Positions 1 through 11,065 are shown, numbered from the stretch's first letter. The stretch is 64,000 nucleotides of DNA from Paracoccus sp. DMF-8 (GCF_029309835.1 NZ_JARJHL010000011.1:62001-126000); one strand, 5' to 3'. Made by a program: numbers and translations. The notes: a model not told the origin generated them from the letters alone.

Positions 1-1
1 C

Positions 2-472
2 GTCGCGGATAGCGGTGCCGCCGATCTGGCCGAGGGCGTTCTGGCGATCTGGAAGGAAACGCTTGGCGTCCCGCATATTGCTGCGCGCGATAATTTCTTT
101 GCGCTTGGCGGGCATTCGCTGCTGGCGATCCAGTTACACCGGACGCTGCGCGACCGGCTTGGGCTGGCGCGGCTTGGCGTGACGGATATCTTCCGCTTCC
201 CGGTCTTTGACGCCTTCCAGAAACATGTCGCGAAACTGGCCCCCACGGGCGGCGCGGTTCCGGCGGCACCCCGCCCCATGCCAGAGCCTGCGCGGCCTGT
301 CGCCGCCCAACCCGTTACCGCTCCGCCGCCCGTCGTATCCCAACCGGTGGCGCCGCCGCTGGTCGCCGCCGTCACCCCGGCCGCGCCGCCCGCCGCCCCG
401 GCGGCGGGGGCTGCGGATGACACCATGGCGCGACGCCGCGCCCTGCGCGCCCAGCTTCGCGGCAACGGTTGA
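2..472 (+). CDS. Non-ribosomal peptide synthetase, C-terminal part (5' end outside window)
   Basis: The reading frame is open from the window edge and ends at TGA 470-472. Near residues 25-45 of the visible part it reads DNFFALGGHSLLA, the thiolation (peptidyl carrier) domain signature whose serine receives 4'-phosphopantetheine. After the carrier domain comes a roughly 75-residue Pro/Ala/Val-rich linker and a short basic C-terminus, MARRRALRAQLRG. No thioesterase follows, so product release must use another domain or protein. The next gene, a phosphopantetheinyl transferase, overlaps it by 4 bp and would activate this carrier domain. The peptide product, possibly a siderophore, cannot be inferred from this fragment. 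Confidence 0.88.
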   Translation, partial: VADSGAADLAEGVLAIWKETLGVPHIAARDNFFALGGHSLLAIQLHRTLRDRLGLARLGVTDIFRFPVFDAFQKHVAKLAPTGGAVPAAPRPMPEPARPVAAQPVTAPPPVVSQPVAPPLVAAVTPAAPPAAPAAGAADDTMARRRALRAQLRGNG

Positions 473-1140
473 GCGTCGCGGGCGCGGCGAAATTACAGGC
501 GCTGGCCCGGCACATTGCCGCGCCGGGGCTTTTCTGCGCGGTTGCCCCCATCGACATGGCGACACCGGCGTTGCTGCCCGATGAACTGGCCTGCGTCGCG
601 CGGGCCATACCCCGCAGGCGCCACGAATTCGCGGTTGGGCGGATGGTGTTGCGCCACGCGCTGCATCTGGCGGGGCACAAACTGCCCGCGGCACAGCCGA
701 TTGTTGCCAGATCCGACCGCCAGCCTGATCTGCCGCCGGGGCTGCGGGCCAGTCTGTCGCATAGCCGCGACTATTGCATCGCTGTCGCGGCAAGCGATCC
801 GGCCCTGTGTCCGGGTGTCGATATCGAACGGATGGCTGCGGACCGGCCCGATGATCTGGCGCAGGTGATCGCGCCCTGGCGCCAGAGGCCGCCGGTTGCG
901 GATGCCGAGCTGCTGGCCTTCAGCGCGAAAGAATCGCTGTTCAAAAGCCAATATCCCGAAACCGGGATGATGCTGGATTTTACCGATGCGGCCCTGGCCC
1001 TGTCCGGGCATCGGATGCGTGCGCGGCTGGCCTGCGGGCGATTTCTGTCAGGTGCCTGGGGGCAGGCCGCCGGGCATTTTCTGGTGATCAGTTGGCGCAC
1101 CCGGCAAACAGACGGGCCGGAATTTTTGCCGAAGGATTGA
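469..1140 (+). CDS. 4'-phosphopantetheinyl transferase, EntD/Sfp type
   Basis: This 223-residue protein should transfer the phosphopantetheine arm of CoA to the NRPS carrier serine. Family motifs are visible: SLSHSRDYC around residue 95, the Mg-binding GVDIER around 115-120, and FSAKESLFK around 150-158, which matches the W/FxxKEA signature. Length and motif spacing fit the EntD branch. The start is TTG at 469, giving a TTGA overlap with the NRPS stop, so the two genes are translationally coupled. An ATG start without overlap would lose conserved N-terminal sequence. Its pairing with the NRPS gene is context inference; the family call rests on the motifs. Confidence 0.88.
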   Translation: MSVAGAAKLQALARHIAAPGLFCAVAPIDMATPALLPDELACVARAIPRRRHEFAVGRMVLRHALHLAGHKLPAAQPIVARSDRQPDLPPGLRASLSHSRDYCIAVAASDPALCPGVDIERMAADRPDDLAQVIAPWRQRPPVADAELLAFSAKESLFKSQYPETGMMLDFTDAALALSGHRMRARLACGRFLSGAWGQAAGHFLVISWRTRQTDGPEFLPKD

Positions 1141-1556
1141 CATCGCGGCGGGCCAGCGCCCGCGGCCTTGCCGCGTGTTTCATAGCGGTCTGCGCGGCGG
1201 TGATCATGCAGACCGGCCCTGCCCGCGATACAGGGGCGGCCGCATCATCACGTATCGCAGATCGGTGAATCGTCGGCCCCTGACGCGGCGGCGCGGCGAT
1301 TTCATGGCAGAGGAAGTGATGCGAAAGCGGCGGAAAAGTGTTGACAATGCGTCCGATTCGTAGATTCATCTGGCGTGTTATCTACTTATACGTGTGACAT
1401 TTTGGACGGTACGGATTGGTATAGGCAGCTAGTTGCCGAGTTGCATGACAGTTTGAGCGATTTTGGGCCTGTATAAAACCATTCTGATAAGTTTGCTTTA
1501 ATCCTGAACCAATTTCAGGACAATTAACCTCAAGGTAACGGTCTGCAGATTACGCT
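1141..1556. other. Intergenic region, 416 bp
   Basis: I see no convincing gene here; the open frames are short and not protein-like. The second half is clearly more AT-rich than the surroundings and holds a possible promoter at 1341-1369. The composition suggests a long 5' region in front of the small membrane protein gene at 1557, or an old insertion. Confidence 0.5.
1341..1369 (+). promoter_or_regulatory. Possible sigma-70-type promoter
   Basis: A perfect TTGACA at 1341-1346 is followed 17 bp later by ATTCAT at 1364-1369, a weak -10 match. It lies in AT-rich DNA about 190 bp upstream of the small membrane protein gene. The -35 and spacing are good but the -10 is poor, so this is only a candidate. 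Confidence 0.3.
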
Positions 1557-1850
1557 GTGGTTGTGGACCTGACCGAAACAATTGGATGGCAAGGAAGGAG
1601 TACGAAACTGCTGGGAACTCTTTTCATATCCGCTGCTACAGCATCTGCCGCCGCCGTTGGCCTGACGGCTCTGCTGGACATTTCGCTGCTGATGGGCCTG
1701 CTGGTCTATTCGGTCGTCGGCGCTGCGACCATGATCTTGCTGTCCTGGCGGCGTTTTCTTCTGTCCGAGCGGGAAGAGGAAAATGGGCACTGGGTTGGCG
1801 CCAATGCCCATCGTGGCTACGTTTCGCTTTCCGTTGAACGGCGGCAGTAG
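1557..1850 (+). CDS. Small predicted membrane protein next to the exopolysaccharide locus
   Basis: The 97-residue product starts with GTG at 1557. It has two closely spaced hydrophobic stretches, around residues 18-40 and 44-64, followed by a charged segment WRRFLLSEREEE and a polar tail. No family is recognised. It converges on the ExoY-type gene, with the two stop codons almost touching at 1850/1851. The position suggests a role in, or near, polysaccharide assembly, but nothing in the sequence proves it. An overlapping frame starting at ATG 1586 lacks membrane character and looks like a shadow. Confidence 0.5.
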   Translation: MVVDLTETIGWQGRSTKLLGTLFISAATASAAAVGLTALLDISLLMGLLVYSVVGAATMILLSWRRFLLSEREEENGHWVGANAHRGYVSLSVERRQ

Positions 1851-2558
1851 TCAGTAGCCCGTCCCGCGAAGCACGACCGCGACCGTTTGCAGGATGATCC
1901 TGGTGTCGTTGCGCAGGCTCAGGTTGGCCGTATAGGCTGCGTCGAAGTTCGCGCGAGCGGCAAAGGTGCTGTCATTGCGATCCGAGATTTGCCACAGGCC
2001 GGTGACGCCGGGGCGCAGGTGGTAGTAATCGGCGCCCGGATACAGTTGGGCCTGTTCCAGCAACATCGGACGCGGCCCGACGATGCTCATATCCCCGATG
2101 AGCACGTTCCAAAGCTGCGGCAGTTCGTCCATCGACGATTTGCGCAGAAAACGCCCGAAGCGGGTGATGCGGGGGTCTTTTTTCAGCTTTTGCGTCAGGT
2201 CCCATTCGGCCCGGGCCAGTGGGTTGCTTTGCAGATGGGCTTCGAGCTGGGCATCCGCGTTCGGCACCATGCTGCGCAATTTCCACAGACGGAAGCTGCG
2301 GCCCGAACGACCGACGCGCAATTGCGAATAGAACGGCGAATGCCCGTCCGTCGCGACCAGAATCGACAGGATCAGAAGCACCGGCACGACGATCGGAAGC
2401 GCCAGCACGACGAGCAGAATATCCAGCGGACGCTTGATGAAACGTGCATGGACGGATTTTATCCCTGTCGGAAGCCCGTCGAAACCCGTGTTGGTCTGAA
2501 AATTGCTAAACTCGATCTTTCGGGGATCGTTCGCAGAAAGATTGATTTCATGCTTCAT
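1851..2558 (-). CDS. Exopolysaccharide undecaprenyl-phosphate sugar-1-phosphate transferase (ExoY/WcaJ type)
   Basis: This 235-residue bacterial sugar transferase should start repeat-unit synthesis by loading hexose-1-phosphate onto undecaprenyl phosphate at the inner membrane. One hydrophobic segment lies around residues 43-66 (RPLDILLVVLALPIVVPVLL). The catalytic region follows, with YSQLRVGRSGRSFRLWKLRSM near 77-97, the acidic SSMDELPQLWNV near 140-151 and GDMSIVGPRPM near 154-164. The length matches the short ExoY form that lacks the N-terminal four-TM domain of WbaP. It opens a locus with a glycosyltransferase, a BY-kinase-like ATPase and a Wzz protein. The gene ends a few bases from the convergent membrane protein gene. 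Confidence 0.92.
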   Translation of the reverse strand: MKHEINLSANDPRKIEFSNFQTNTGFDGLPTGIKSVHARFIKRPLDILLVVLALPIVVPVLLILSILVATDGHSPFYSQLRVGRSGRSFRLWKLRSMVPNADAQLEAHLQSNPLARAEWDLTQKLKKDPRITRFGRFLRKSSMDELPQLWNVLIGDMSIVGPRPMLLEQAQLYPGADYYHLRPGVTGLWQISDRNDSTFAARANFDAAYTANLSLRNDTRIILQTVAVVLRGTGY

Positions 2559-2845
2559 CGTTACGCCCGCAACTAAAGTACTGTCGCAGTATAGTCCTGC
2601 ATTTTAATAAAACTAGATCTAACCACCCCGCTGTCGAAAAGGACAGGTTTAATATTTTTCAATGGCTTACAGGGGATCGAGAGGCCCGCGAAATGAACAT
2701 TTGTCCAGTTTTGTCAAGTTTGCCGGGATCGCTCTTTGCGGGTATCGCCTTAATGGCGATGAATATAATCAAGATCAACTTCAGGTTGTAGATTGCATAT
2801 CATTTGCACATGTTCCGATCGCAGAAATTGCGGCATGTGCCTGGG

Positions 2846-3820
2846 TCATTTGTATTCGATCAGCCCTGATTTGCGGCCCAGCACCCGGCGCAGATGGTAT
2901 TCGGCGATGCCAAGCGCCTCGGGGAACTTGCCCAGCATATTGAAGGCGGCGCGGGCCCATTTGTCCTGCGGATCGCTGTCGCGCCGTGCCATGCGGACAA
3001 TCTGGGCGGGATAGATCAGCAGCGCCAGCAGGAACCACGGCTGGACCAGCGCCAGCAGCAGGATCACCGGCAGCAGCCCCGCCCAGATTGCCGCGCGCCG
3101 CGTTTCACGCTTCCAGAAACCTTCGGGGCCGTTGCGATAGCGCCAGGAGACCTCGGCAAAGGCGTGGCCGGTGCGGCGGTTGCGTTTCCACCATTGCGAA
3201 AACCGCGTCATGGCCGCGTCATGCAGGGTCATGTCGCTGTCGATGCGCCGGATCTGCCAGCCCGCGCGGGCCAGACGCAGGCACATCTCTGGTTCCTCGC
3301 CCGCGATCAGGGTCGGGTCATAGCCGCCGACTTCCGCGATCGCCGCGCGTCGGGCCAGCATGTCGCCCCCCACCGCCTGCGCCGGGCCGATCGGCGTGTT
3401 CCATTCCGCATCGCAGATCCGGTTATAGATCGAGGCTTCGGGAAAGCGTTCGCGCCTGCGCCCGGCGACGACGCCAAGCCGGGGATTGGCGGCCATTTCG
3501 GCCAGCGCGCGGTCCAGCCATTGGCCGTCGACCTCGCAATCGCCATCGACGAATTGCACGAATTCGCTGTTGCCGACACGCGCGAAACCGGCGTTGCGGG
3601 CGCGTGCGGCGGTAAAGGGGCGGGACATGTCCGGGGACACGACTTCGGCCCCCAGATCCAGCGCGCGGGCGGTGCTGCCATCGGTCGATCCCGAATCGAC
3701 ATAGACCACCCGCGACACCCGCGACGCAAGCGAGGTCAGGCAGCGGACCAGCCGTTCCCCTTCATTGCGTCCGATGGCAATCGCCGTAACGTCAGGAGAA
3801 TTCTTTGCCAAATCGGTCAT
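2846..3820 (-). CDS. Family 2 glycosyltransferase with C-terminal membrane segment
   Basis: The N-terminus has the GT-A nucleotide-sugar fold: IGRNEGERLVRCL, VVYVDSGSTDGS near residues 37-48, and FVDGDCEVDGQWL, which holds the metal-binding acidic cluster. GEEPEMCLRLARAGW and WWKRNRRTGHAF look like the acceptor-side motifs. A hydrophobic stretch near residues 245-275 should anchor the protein in the membrane. I use ATG 3818-3820; an upstream in-frame ATG at 3862 would add 14 residues with no better ribosome site. It probably adds a sugar to the lipid-linked repeat unit begun by the ExoY-type enzyme. Donor and acceptor are unknown. Confidence 0.85.
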   Translation of the reverse strand: MTDLAKNSPDVTAIAIGRNEGERLVRCLTSLASRVSRVVYVDSGSTDGSTARALDLGAEVVSPDMSRPFTAARARNAGFARVGNSEFVQFVDGDCEVDGQWLDRALAEMAANPRLGVVAGRRRERFPEASIYNRICDAEWNTPIGPAQAVGGDMLARRAAIAEVGGYDPTLIAGEEPEMCLRLARAGWQIRRIDSDMTLHDAAMTRFSQWWKRNRRTGHAFAEVSWRYRNGPEGFWKRETRRAAIWAGLLPVILLLALVQPWFLLALLIYPAQIVRMARRDSDPQDKWARAAFNMLGKFPEALGIAEYHLRRVLGRKSGLIEYK

Positions 3821-3961
3821 GTCTCTATTAATTGTATTGGCGATTCCGGCTGTCGCCTGCATGACGGCGACGGTATCATGCGTGGGTTGAGGGTATCGCA
3901 GGCAATGGGCCGCTTACCGAGGGATACGATGTTGACAGGCGTGAGCCAAGAGGGAAGCGAC

Positions 3962-4723
3962 ATGGATGATTCGACGCGGGTCGAGGCCGTTTCGTCGACC
4001 CCGGTCGCCGCCCCGGCCGGGGATGGTCCCGAAGAGCCGTCTGCCGCCGGGAATCTGTGGGACCGCACCCGTTTCCGCCCTTCTCGCAAGGGCGGCGTCG
4101 CGATGACGCGCGTCCAACAGGCCGAACATGAAAAGCGTATCGCCATGCTGCGCACCCGGATCATGCGCGAGATGCGCGAAAGGGGCTGGAACCGTCTGGC
4201 CGTGATGCCGGTGACCGCAGGGGCCGGGGCAACTACGCTGGCCGTCGATCTGACCCGGATGATTATCCGCCACCGGGGCACACGGGTCATGCTGATCGAC
4301 GCCAATCTGGGCAATCCGGCGATTGCCGCGCGCATCGGGGTCGAGGGTTGCGGTTCGCTGTCCCGCGCCGTTCAGGCGGGCGAGGATCTGTCGCGGATCC
4401 TGCAGGTCCTGCCCGATCAGCGCAATCTGGCTGTGCTGGCGCCCTCTGAACCCGAAAGCGAGGCCTCGGAATTCCTGCAGGGGGGCCGCCTGCCCGCCGC
4501 GCTGCGCAGGCTGGCCGAAAACGATCCGGCCCATGTCACGCTGATCGACACCGCGCCGCTTCTGGGCACCGATGTCGGCATTGCCGCATTGCCGCTGGTC
4601 GATGCGATCCTGCTGGTCGCCGATGCGCGCCGCACGACGGCGGCGGATATGAAGGAATGCGAACGCCTGCTGGTCGATATGCCGCCGCTGATGGGCGTCG
4701 TTCTGAACAAGACATCAAGTTAG
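3962..4723 (+). CDS. BY-kinase-like polysaccharide co-polymerase ATPase (CpsD/CapB fold) with degenerate P-loop
   Basis: The 253-residue protein has the MinD/BY-kinase layout. The P-loop position reads VTAGAGATTLA near residue 84-94, Walker A' reads VMLIDANLGNP near 107-117, and Walker B reads HVTLIDTAPLL near 185-195. The Walker A lysine (GxGKTT/ST) is replaced by alanine, and there is no C-terminal tyrosine cluster. ATP turnover and autophosphorylation are therefore doubtful. Start ATG 3962 follows GGGAAG; a longer start at 3929 is possible. The Wzz gene begins 10 bp downstream, so this is the cytoplasmic partner in a split Wzc/ExoP system. The fold assignment is solid; activity is not. Confidence 0.82.
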   Translation: MDDSTRVEAVSSTPVAAPAGDGPEEPSAAGNLWDRTRFRPSRKGGVAMTRVQQAEHEKRIAMLRTRIMREMRERGWNRLAVMPVTAGAGATTLAVDLTRMIIRHRGTRVMLIDANLGNPAIAARIGVEGCGSLSRAVQAGEDLSRILQVLPDQRNLAVLAPSEPESEASEFLQGGRLPAALRRLAENDPAHVTLIDTAPLLGTDVGIAALPLVDAILLVADARRTTAADMKECERLLVDMPPLMGVVLNKTSS

Positions 4724-4733
4724 GTCTGGCACG

Positions 4734-6233
4734 TTGGGACCCATTCAATCCATTCAAGACCTGATTTCCCTGATCATGCGGCGGCTGCCGGTGATCATGA
4801 CCATTCTGGCGATCGGCATTCTGGGCGCGCTGTATCTGGCCGTCACCTCGCCCCGCGTCTACGAGGCGGTTGCGGTCATCCAGATCGAGGCGCCGGCCAT
4901 CGTCGATTCGACCAATGACGCGGGCCTGCCGGCGGCCCGGCGCGTGCAGTTGATCGAACAAAGGCTGATGGTGCGCGCCAATGTGCTGGACGTGATCGAG
5001 CGGCATCAGCTGTATGTCGGCCTGCCCCTGTCCGAGAATGCAAAGATCGCGCTGTTCCGCGGTTCGACCCGGATCGAAAGCGTTCAGGCGACGGGGCGCG
5101 ACCCCACCAGCGGCGCCTCTCTGGTGGCGATCGTGATTTCGGTCCAGGCGGAAACCGCGCAAAAGGCTGCGGATCTGGCCAATGATTTCGCCGATTCGAT
5201 CATCGGTCAGGACGAGGCGAGCCGCGAGGCCCGCGTTCAGGAAACCCGCGAATTCCTGCTGGCGGAAGAACGTCGGATCGAACGCGAACTGGATGCCCAC
5301 GGCCGCCGCATGGCCGATTACAACACCCAGAACGAAGACGCGTTGCCGAGCGCGCAGGAATATATCCAGCAGGAACTGACCCAACTGGCCGAGCAGGAGG
5401 CCGCGCTCGACCGCGAAATCATGTCGCTGGACCGCGAGCGGCTGGCGGTTCGGGCCGGCGACGGGATGGGGCTCGGGCGCACGGTCAGCTCGCTCGCGCA
5501 GCAGCTTCGCGTGGCGGAACTGGAACTGGCGCAGGCGCGCCGCACCTTTTCGGCCGACCACCCCGAAATTGCGCGGCTGGAAGCAAACATCAGCCGCCTG
5601 TCGGAGGGCGGCGTCAGCGAGCCGTCGGGGATCGTCCAGCAGGTGCAGCTGATCGACACGCAGTTGCAGCAGTTGCGCCAGCAGATCGCCCAGATCTCTG
5701 CGCGGCAGGGCGAAATCGAACGCGCCCGCGCCCGCACCCCCGAGGTGCGTCGCGAAGTCGAACAGATGACCCGCGAACAGATGCGCCTGCAGGACCGCTA
5801 TGCGGAAACCTCGCGTCGTCTGGCCGAGGTCGAGATGCTGCAATCCTTGCAGGAAAACAATCAGGTCGAACGCTTCGTGGTGCTGGAACGCGCCGTGCCG
5901 CCCGAATATCCGGCCCTGTCGGGGCGCAAGAAAAGCGCGCTTCTGGGCGGTTTGGTGACCTTGATGATCGCCGGGGGGGTGGCCTTGTTGCTGGACCTGC
6001 GCCAGCCGGTGCTGCGCAGTTCCAGCCAGTTCATCGCGGCGACCGGGCTGCGGCCGGTGGTGGAACTGGCCTATGTGCCGGATGAAAAAGACCTGCTGAC
6101 GACCCGGATCACATGGTATTATCTGGCCTGTCTGACGGTCGCGACGCTGATCGCGATGGTCTGGCTGGCCGGATACCTGCCCGGCGTGCCGTCGCCCGGC
6201 GTCGTCGGCCCGATGGGGTCCGGGGGCGCGTGA
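4734..6233 (+). CDS. Wzz/GumC-type polysaccharide chain-length determinant
   Basis: The 499-residue inner-membrane protein has a membrane segment near residues 17-37 followed by a Wzz domain. A long, heptad-rich, Gln/Arg/Glu-rich coiled coil covers about 160-375 and probably projects into the periplasm. Two more hydrophobic segments lie near 398-420 and 463-487. It sets polymer length and links synthesis to export. The start is TTG at 4734, 10 bp after the ATPase stop, so the pair is one operon. The region after the second membrane segment is longer than in plain Wzz proteins but lacks an ATPase domain, which is supplied by the upstream gene. Confidence 0.88.
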   Translation: MGPIQSIQDLISLIMRRLPVIMTILAIGILGALYLAVTSPRVYEAVAVIQIEAPAIVDSTNDAGLPAARRVQLIEQRLMVRANVLDVIERHQLYVGLPLSENAKIALFRGSTRIESVQATGRDPTSGASLVAIVISVQAETAQKAADLANDFADSIIGQDEASREARVQETREFLLAEERRIERELDAHGRRMADYNTQNEDALPSAQEYIQQELTQLAEQEAALDREIMSLDRERLAVRAGDGMGLGRTVSSLAQQLRVAELELAQARRTFSADHPEIARLEANISRLSEGGVSEPSGIVQQVQLIDTQLQQLRQQIAQISARQGEIERARARTPEVRREVEQMTREQMRLQDRYAETSRRLAEVEMLQSLQENNQVERFVVLERAVPPEYPALSGRKKSALLGGLVTLMIAGGVALLLDLRQPVLRSSSQFIAATGLRPVVELAYVPDEKDLLTTRITWYYLACLTVATLIAMVWLAGYLPGVPSPGVVGPMGSGGA

Positions 6234-6538
6234 ACCCATCTCCGGGACGCCGCTGAAGCGCCCCGAGACGTCGCGCGGCAGGCTGGCGATACGCACGGCA
6301 TTCTTGCCGCGCAAGCCATGCCGCCGGTGAGCCATATTCCGATGGTCAGTCGGGCTGGCCGCCGTGCCCTGTGGCTGCATGCCGACAGGACCGCGCCTGT
6401 TTGCGCTCGCATCGCGAAAACCGGGGCGCGGCTTGCGTTTTCGGCCCATGGCCCGGCGATACCCCCTTGTGCATCCCCCGCCGTTTCGCTTTCTGGACGC
6501 AGTTTGAGCGGATCACGGCATGAGGGGGAAATCAGGGT
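6234..6538. other. Intergenic region, 305 bp
   Basis: I see no convincing gene. The stretch separates the chain-length gene from the malic enzyme gene and presumably carries the malic enzyme promoter. I could not pick a clear -35/-10 pair. The ribosome site AGGGGGAAATCAGGGT sits just before ATG 6539. Confidence 0.4.
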
Positions 6539-8818
<2,280 letters not shown>

Positions 8819-8941
8819 TAGGGGGCCCTTTTTCTGATAGCGTCAAGTATTCTCCGCGGCACGCCTTGTTGGCCTCATTCCCGCTCAAGTGCCTGTGAGA
8901 TAGGATATGCCAGATTATAAAGCTATCGATTCGGAGCGCAA

Positions 8942-9328
8942 ATGAGGGGCATTGAAGAAGAGGCGCAGGCGCAGCTGGAAGCATATATTTCTGCCAATAA
9001 GGCGTTGGGGGTCAATTTCAAACGCCCCGACGGTATGGGGCAATTGGCGGTCAAAGCCGCTGAGCTGGACTTGGAAAAGGATATGGGGCTGCTTGGCGAG
9101 TGGCGTGAGGTTTCGTGTAGCAGCGACTGGAGCTTCACCGATGCAAGGCTTCTACGAAGCGCACGCCTGGATGCCGCAGAGGCAAAATATCGCTCTGCGC
9201 AGGCAAGTAGGTTCGCTTGGTATGCAATGAGTTCGGCCGCCAAAACATATTATGCGTGCTTTATTCTGATCGTGCTGAACCTTGGGCAATTTGGCTTGAT
9301 CTGGTGGCTCTTAGCGCGACAAAGCTAG
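8942..9328 (+). CDS. Hypothetical protein with C-terminal membrane anchor
   Basis: I do not recognise this 128-residue protein. The first ~95 residues are hydrophilic and probably helical (Ala, Glu, Gln rich). A hydrophobic segment YACFILIVLNLGQFGLIWWLL near 103-123 ends the protein and should act as a tail anchor. A ribosome site GGAG precedes ATG 8942 by 8 bp. The stop TAG lies exactly at the left end of the insertion sequence at 9328, so the natural C-terminus may have been trimmed by the insertion. Codon use is less GC-biased than in the neighbours, suggesting a recent arrival. Confidence 0.55.
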   Translation: MRGIEEEAQAQLEAYISANKALGVNFKRPDGMGQLAVKAAELDLEKDMGLLGEWREVSCSSDWSFTDARLLRSARLDAAEAKYRSAQASRFAWYAMSSAAKTYYACFILIVLNLGQFGLIWWLLARQS

Positions 9329-10163
9329 GGTCTGGACTCATTGAGTTTCAAAGCCAGTAGATGACGAGGGCAGCAAGTGCGATTGCTGACAAGAATACCT
9401 TGGGGCAACGGTCGTACCGGGTCGCCACACGCCTCCAATCCTTGAGCCTGCCGAACATGATCTCGATCCGGTTGCGCCGTTTGTACCGGCGCTTGTCGTA
9501 CTTGACGGTTTTCTTCCGCTGCTTCCGGCCTGGGATGCAGGCGCGTATCCCTTTGTCTTTCAACGCTTCTCTGAACCAGTCGGCGTCATAGCCGCGATCC
9601 CCGAGCAGCCAATCGACATCCGGCAGGCTGCTCAGCAATGCCCGCGCGCCGATGTAATCGCTGACCTGTCCGGCAGTGACGAACAGGTTGAGGGCGCCCC
9701 TGGCTGTCGCAGATGGCGTGCAACTTGGTGTTCATGCCGCCCTTGGTGCGACCAATCAGGCGCCCACGCCCCCTTTTTCACGCCCATGCTGGTCGCGGTG
9801 CGGTGGGCCTTCAGGTAAGTGGCGTCGATCATCACGGTCTTCTCTTCGCCGTGCCCGGCCGCCAGACCCGCCATCATTTGGGCAAAGATGCCCTTGTCGC
9901 TCCACCGCTTCCAACGGTTGTATAGTGTCTTGTGCGGGCCATAGGCTGCCGGGGCATCGCGCCACCGTAAGCCATTGCGATTGATGAAGATAATCCCGCT
10001 TACACGCGTCGATCATCGACGCGAGGCTACCGTGGGACTTGGGAAGAAGGCTCAAGACGCGCCATCTGCGCGTCCGTCAACCAAAAAAGATCCAGACATG
10101 GTCACCGCTCGCTTTTCGAACCGTGGATCACGCCGCCAGTCGGAAATCAATGGGTCCTGAGCC
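9328..10163 (-). mobile_element. IS5-family (IS427-like) insertion sequence, decayed
   Basis: The ends form imperfect inverted repeats: 9328-9349 and 10142-10163 match at about 17 of 22 positions (GGxTCxGGACxCATTGA core). The ~836 bp length and two-frame transposase fit the IS427 subgroup of IS5. No clear target-site duplication is seen: left flank CTA, right flank TGG. The right end runs into trhO and supplies its present C-terminus. The left end touches the stop of the upstream hypothetical gene. Confidence 0.8.
9348..10100 (-). pseudogene. IS5-family transposase, multiple frameshifts
   Basis: The two-frame transposase can be reassembled only by correcting several one-base indels. The N-terminal part begins near ATG 10100 ([21 protein letters not shown] is interrupted), continues as AAYGPHKTLYNRWKRW and MMAGLAAGHGEEKTVMIDAT, and ends in orfB with LLGDRGYDADWFREALKD and RNRIEIMFGRLKDWRRVATR. 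The DDE residues sit in MIDATY, GDRGYD and RIEIMF. Indels fall near 10090, 10030, 10005, 9770 and 9695, mostly in short homopolymers. As written the element cannot make transposase unless the sequence contains errors. Confidence 0.8.
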
Positions 10164-11065
10164 TGGATGTCATATCTGCCCTGCTGCCCCAATTCACCGC
10201 GTTCGGACTGGCGTTGGCGTTCGCGGAACCGGGCGCGGTCGGCGTCGGTGTATTCGCCCTGACAGCGATGGCAGCAGACGCCCGGCTCAAACTCAGGGCG
10301 TTGTTTGTCGGCGGGGGACAGCGGGCGGCGGCAGGCGTGGCACAGATCGTAATCGCCCTGTTTCAGCCCGTGGCCCAGGCTGACGCGCTTGTCGAATACG
10401 AAACATTCGCCCTGCCACAGGCTGTCTTGCTGCGGCACGTCCTCCAGATATTTCAGGATGCCGCCTTTTAGGTGAAAGACCTGATCGACGCCTTGCGACA
10501 TCAGATAATTCGTCGATTTTTCACAGCGGATGCCGCCGGTGCAGAACATCGCGATGCGCTTGTTGTGAAAGCGATGGGCGTTTTCTTCCCACCATGCGGG
10601 GAAATCGCGAAAGCTGCGGGTCCGGGGATCGACGGCGCCCGCGAATGTGCCGATTTCGACCTCGTAATCGTTGCGGGTGTCGATGACGGCCACGTCGGGG
10701 GCGCTGATCAGGGCGTTCCAGTCCTGCGGATCGACATAGCGGCCGACGGCGGCGGTGGGGTCGACATCGGGCTGGCCCATGGTGACGATCTCGCGCTTCA
10801 GCCGCACCTTCATCCGGCCAAAGGGCATTTCGGCGGCGCTGCTTTCCTTCCATTCCAGCCCCGCGCAGCCGGGCAGGGCGCGGATATGGGTCAGCACGGC
10901 GTCGATCCCCGCGCGGCTGCCCGCGATGGTGCCATTGATCCCCTCGCGCGCCAGAAGCAGGGTGCCGCGAATACCGTTTGCCTCGCAGCAATCCAGCAAG
11001 GGACCGCGTAGCGCGGCGGGATCGGCAAGGCGGGTAAAGTGATACAGGGCGGCGACGGTGAACAT
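10052..11065 (-). CDS. trhO: tRNA uridine-34 hydroxylase TrhO (rhodanese family) with IS-derived C-terminus
   Basis: TrhO (formerly YceA) hydroxylates U34 of several tRNAs, the first step of cmo5U wobble modification. The N-terminal acylphosphatase-like part includes [15 protein letters not shown]. The rhodanese domain has [15 protein letters not shown] and the active loop [12 protein letters not shown] with its cysteine. A cysteine cluster follows ([18 protein letters not shown]). Start ATG 11065 follows AAGGGGCCGAA. The native frame ends around QGRYDIQ at the IS boundary (10163). The last ~36 residues are read from the insertion sequence and stop at 10052. The catalytic core is complete, so function may persist. 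Confidence 0.88.
   Translation of the reverse strand: MFTVAALYHFTRLADPAALRGPLLDCCEANGIRGTLLLAREGINGTIAGSRAGIDAVLTHIRALPGCAGLEWKESSAAEMPFGRMKVRLKREIVTMGQPDVDPTAAVGRYVDPQDWNALISAPDVAVIDTRNDYEVEIGTFAGAVDPRTRSFRDFPAWWEENAHRFHNKRIAMFCTGGIRCEKSTNYLMSQGVDQVFHLKGGILKYLEDVPQQDSLWQGECFVFDKRVSLGHGLKQGDYDLCHACRRPLSPADKQRPEFEPGVCCHRCQGEYTDADRARFRERQRQSERGELGQQGRYDIQAQDPLISDWRRDPRFEKRAVTMSGSFLVDGRADGAS

Noticed and set aside
2894-3960. Long plus-strand open frame extending the BY-kinase-like gene 5' by 350 codons
   Set aside because: It is antisense to the glycosyltransferase gene, has no protein-like composition and lacks a ribosome site; the kinase-like gene starts at 3962.
4536-6449. 637-codon minus-strand open frame across the Wzz gene
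   Set aside because: GC-rich third-position shadow of the Wzz coding frame; His/Arg/Gln-rich and unlike any protein.
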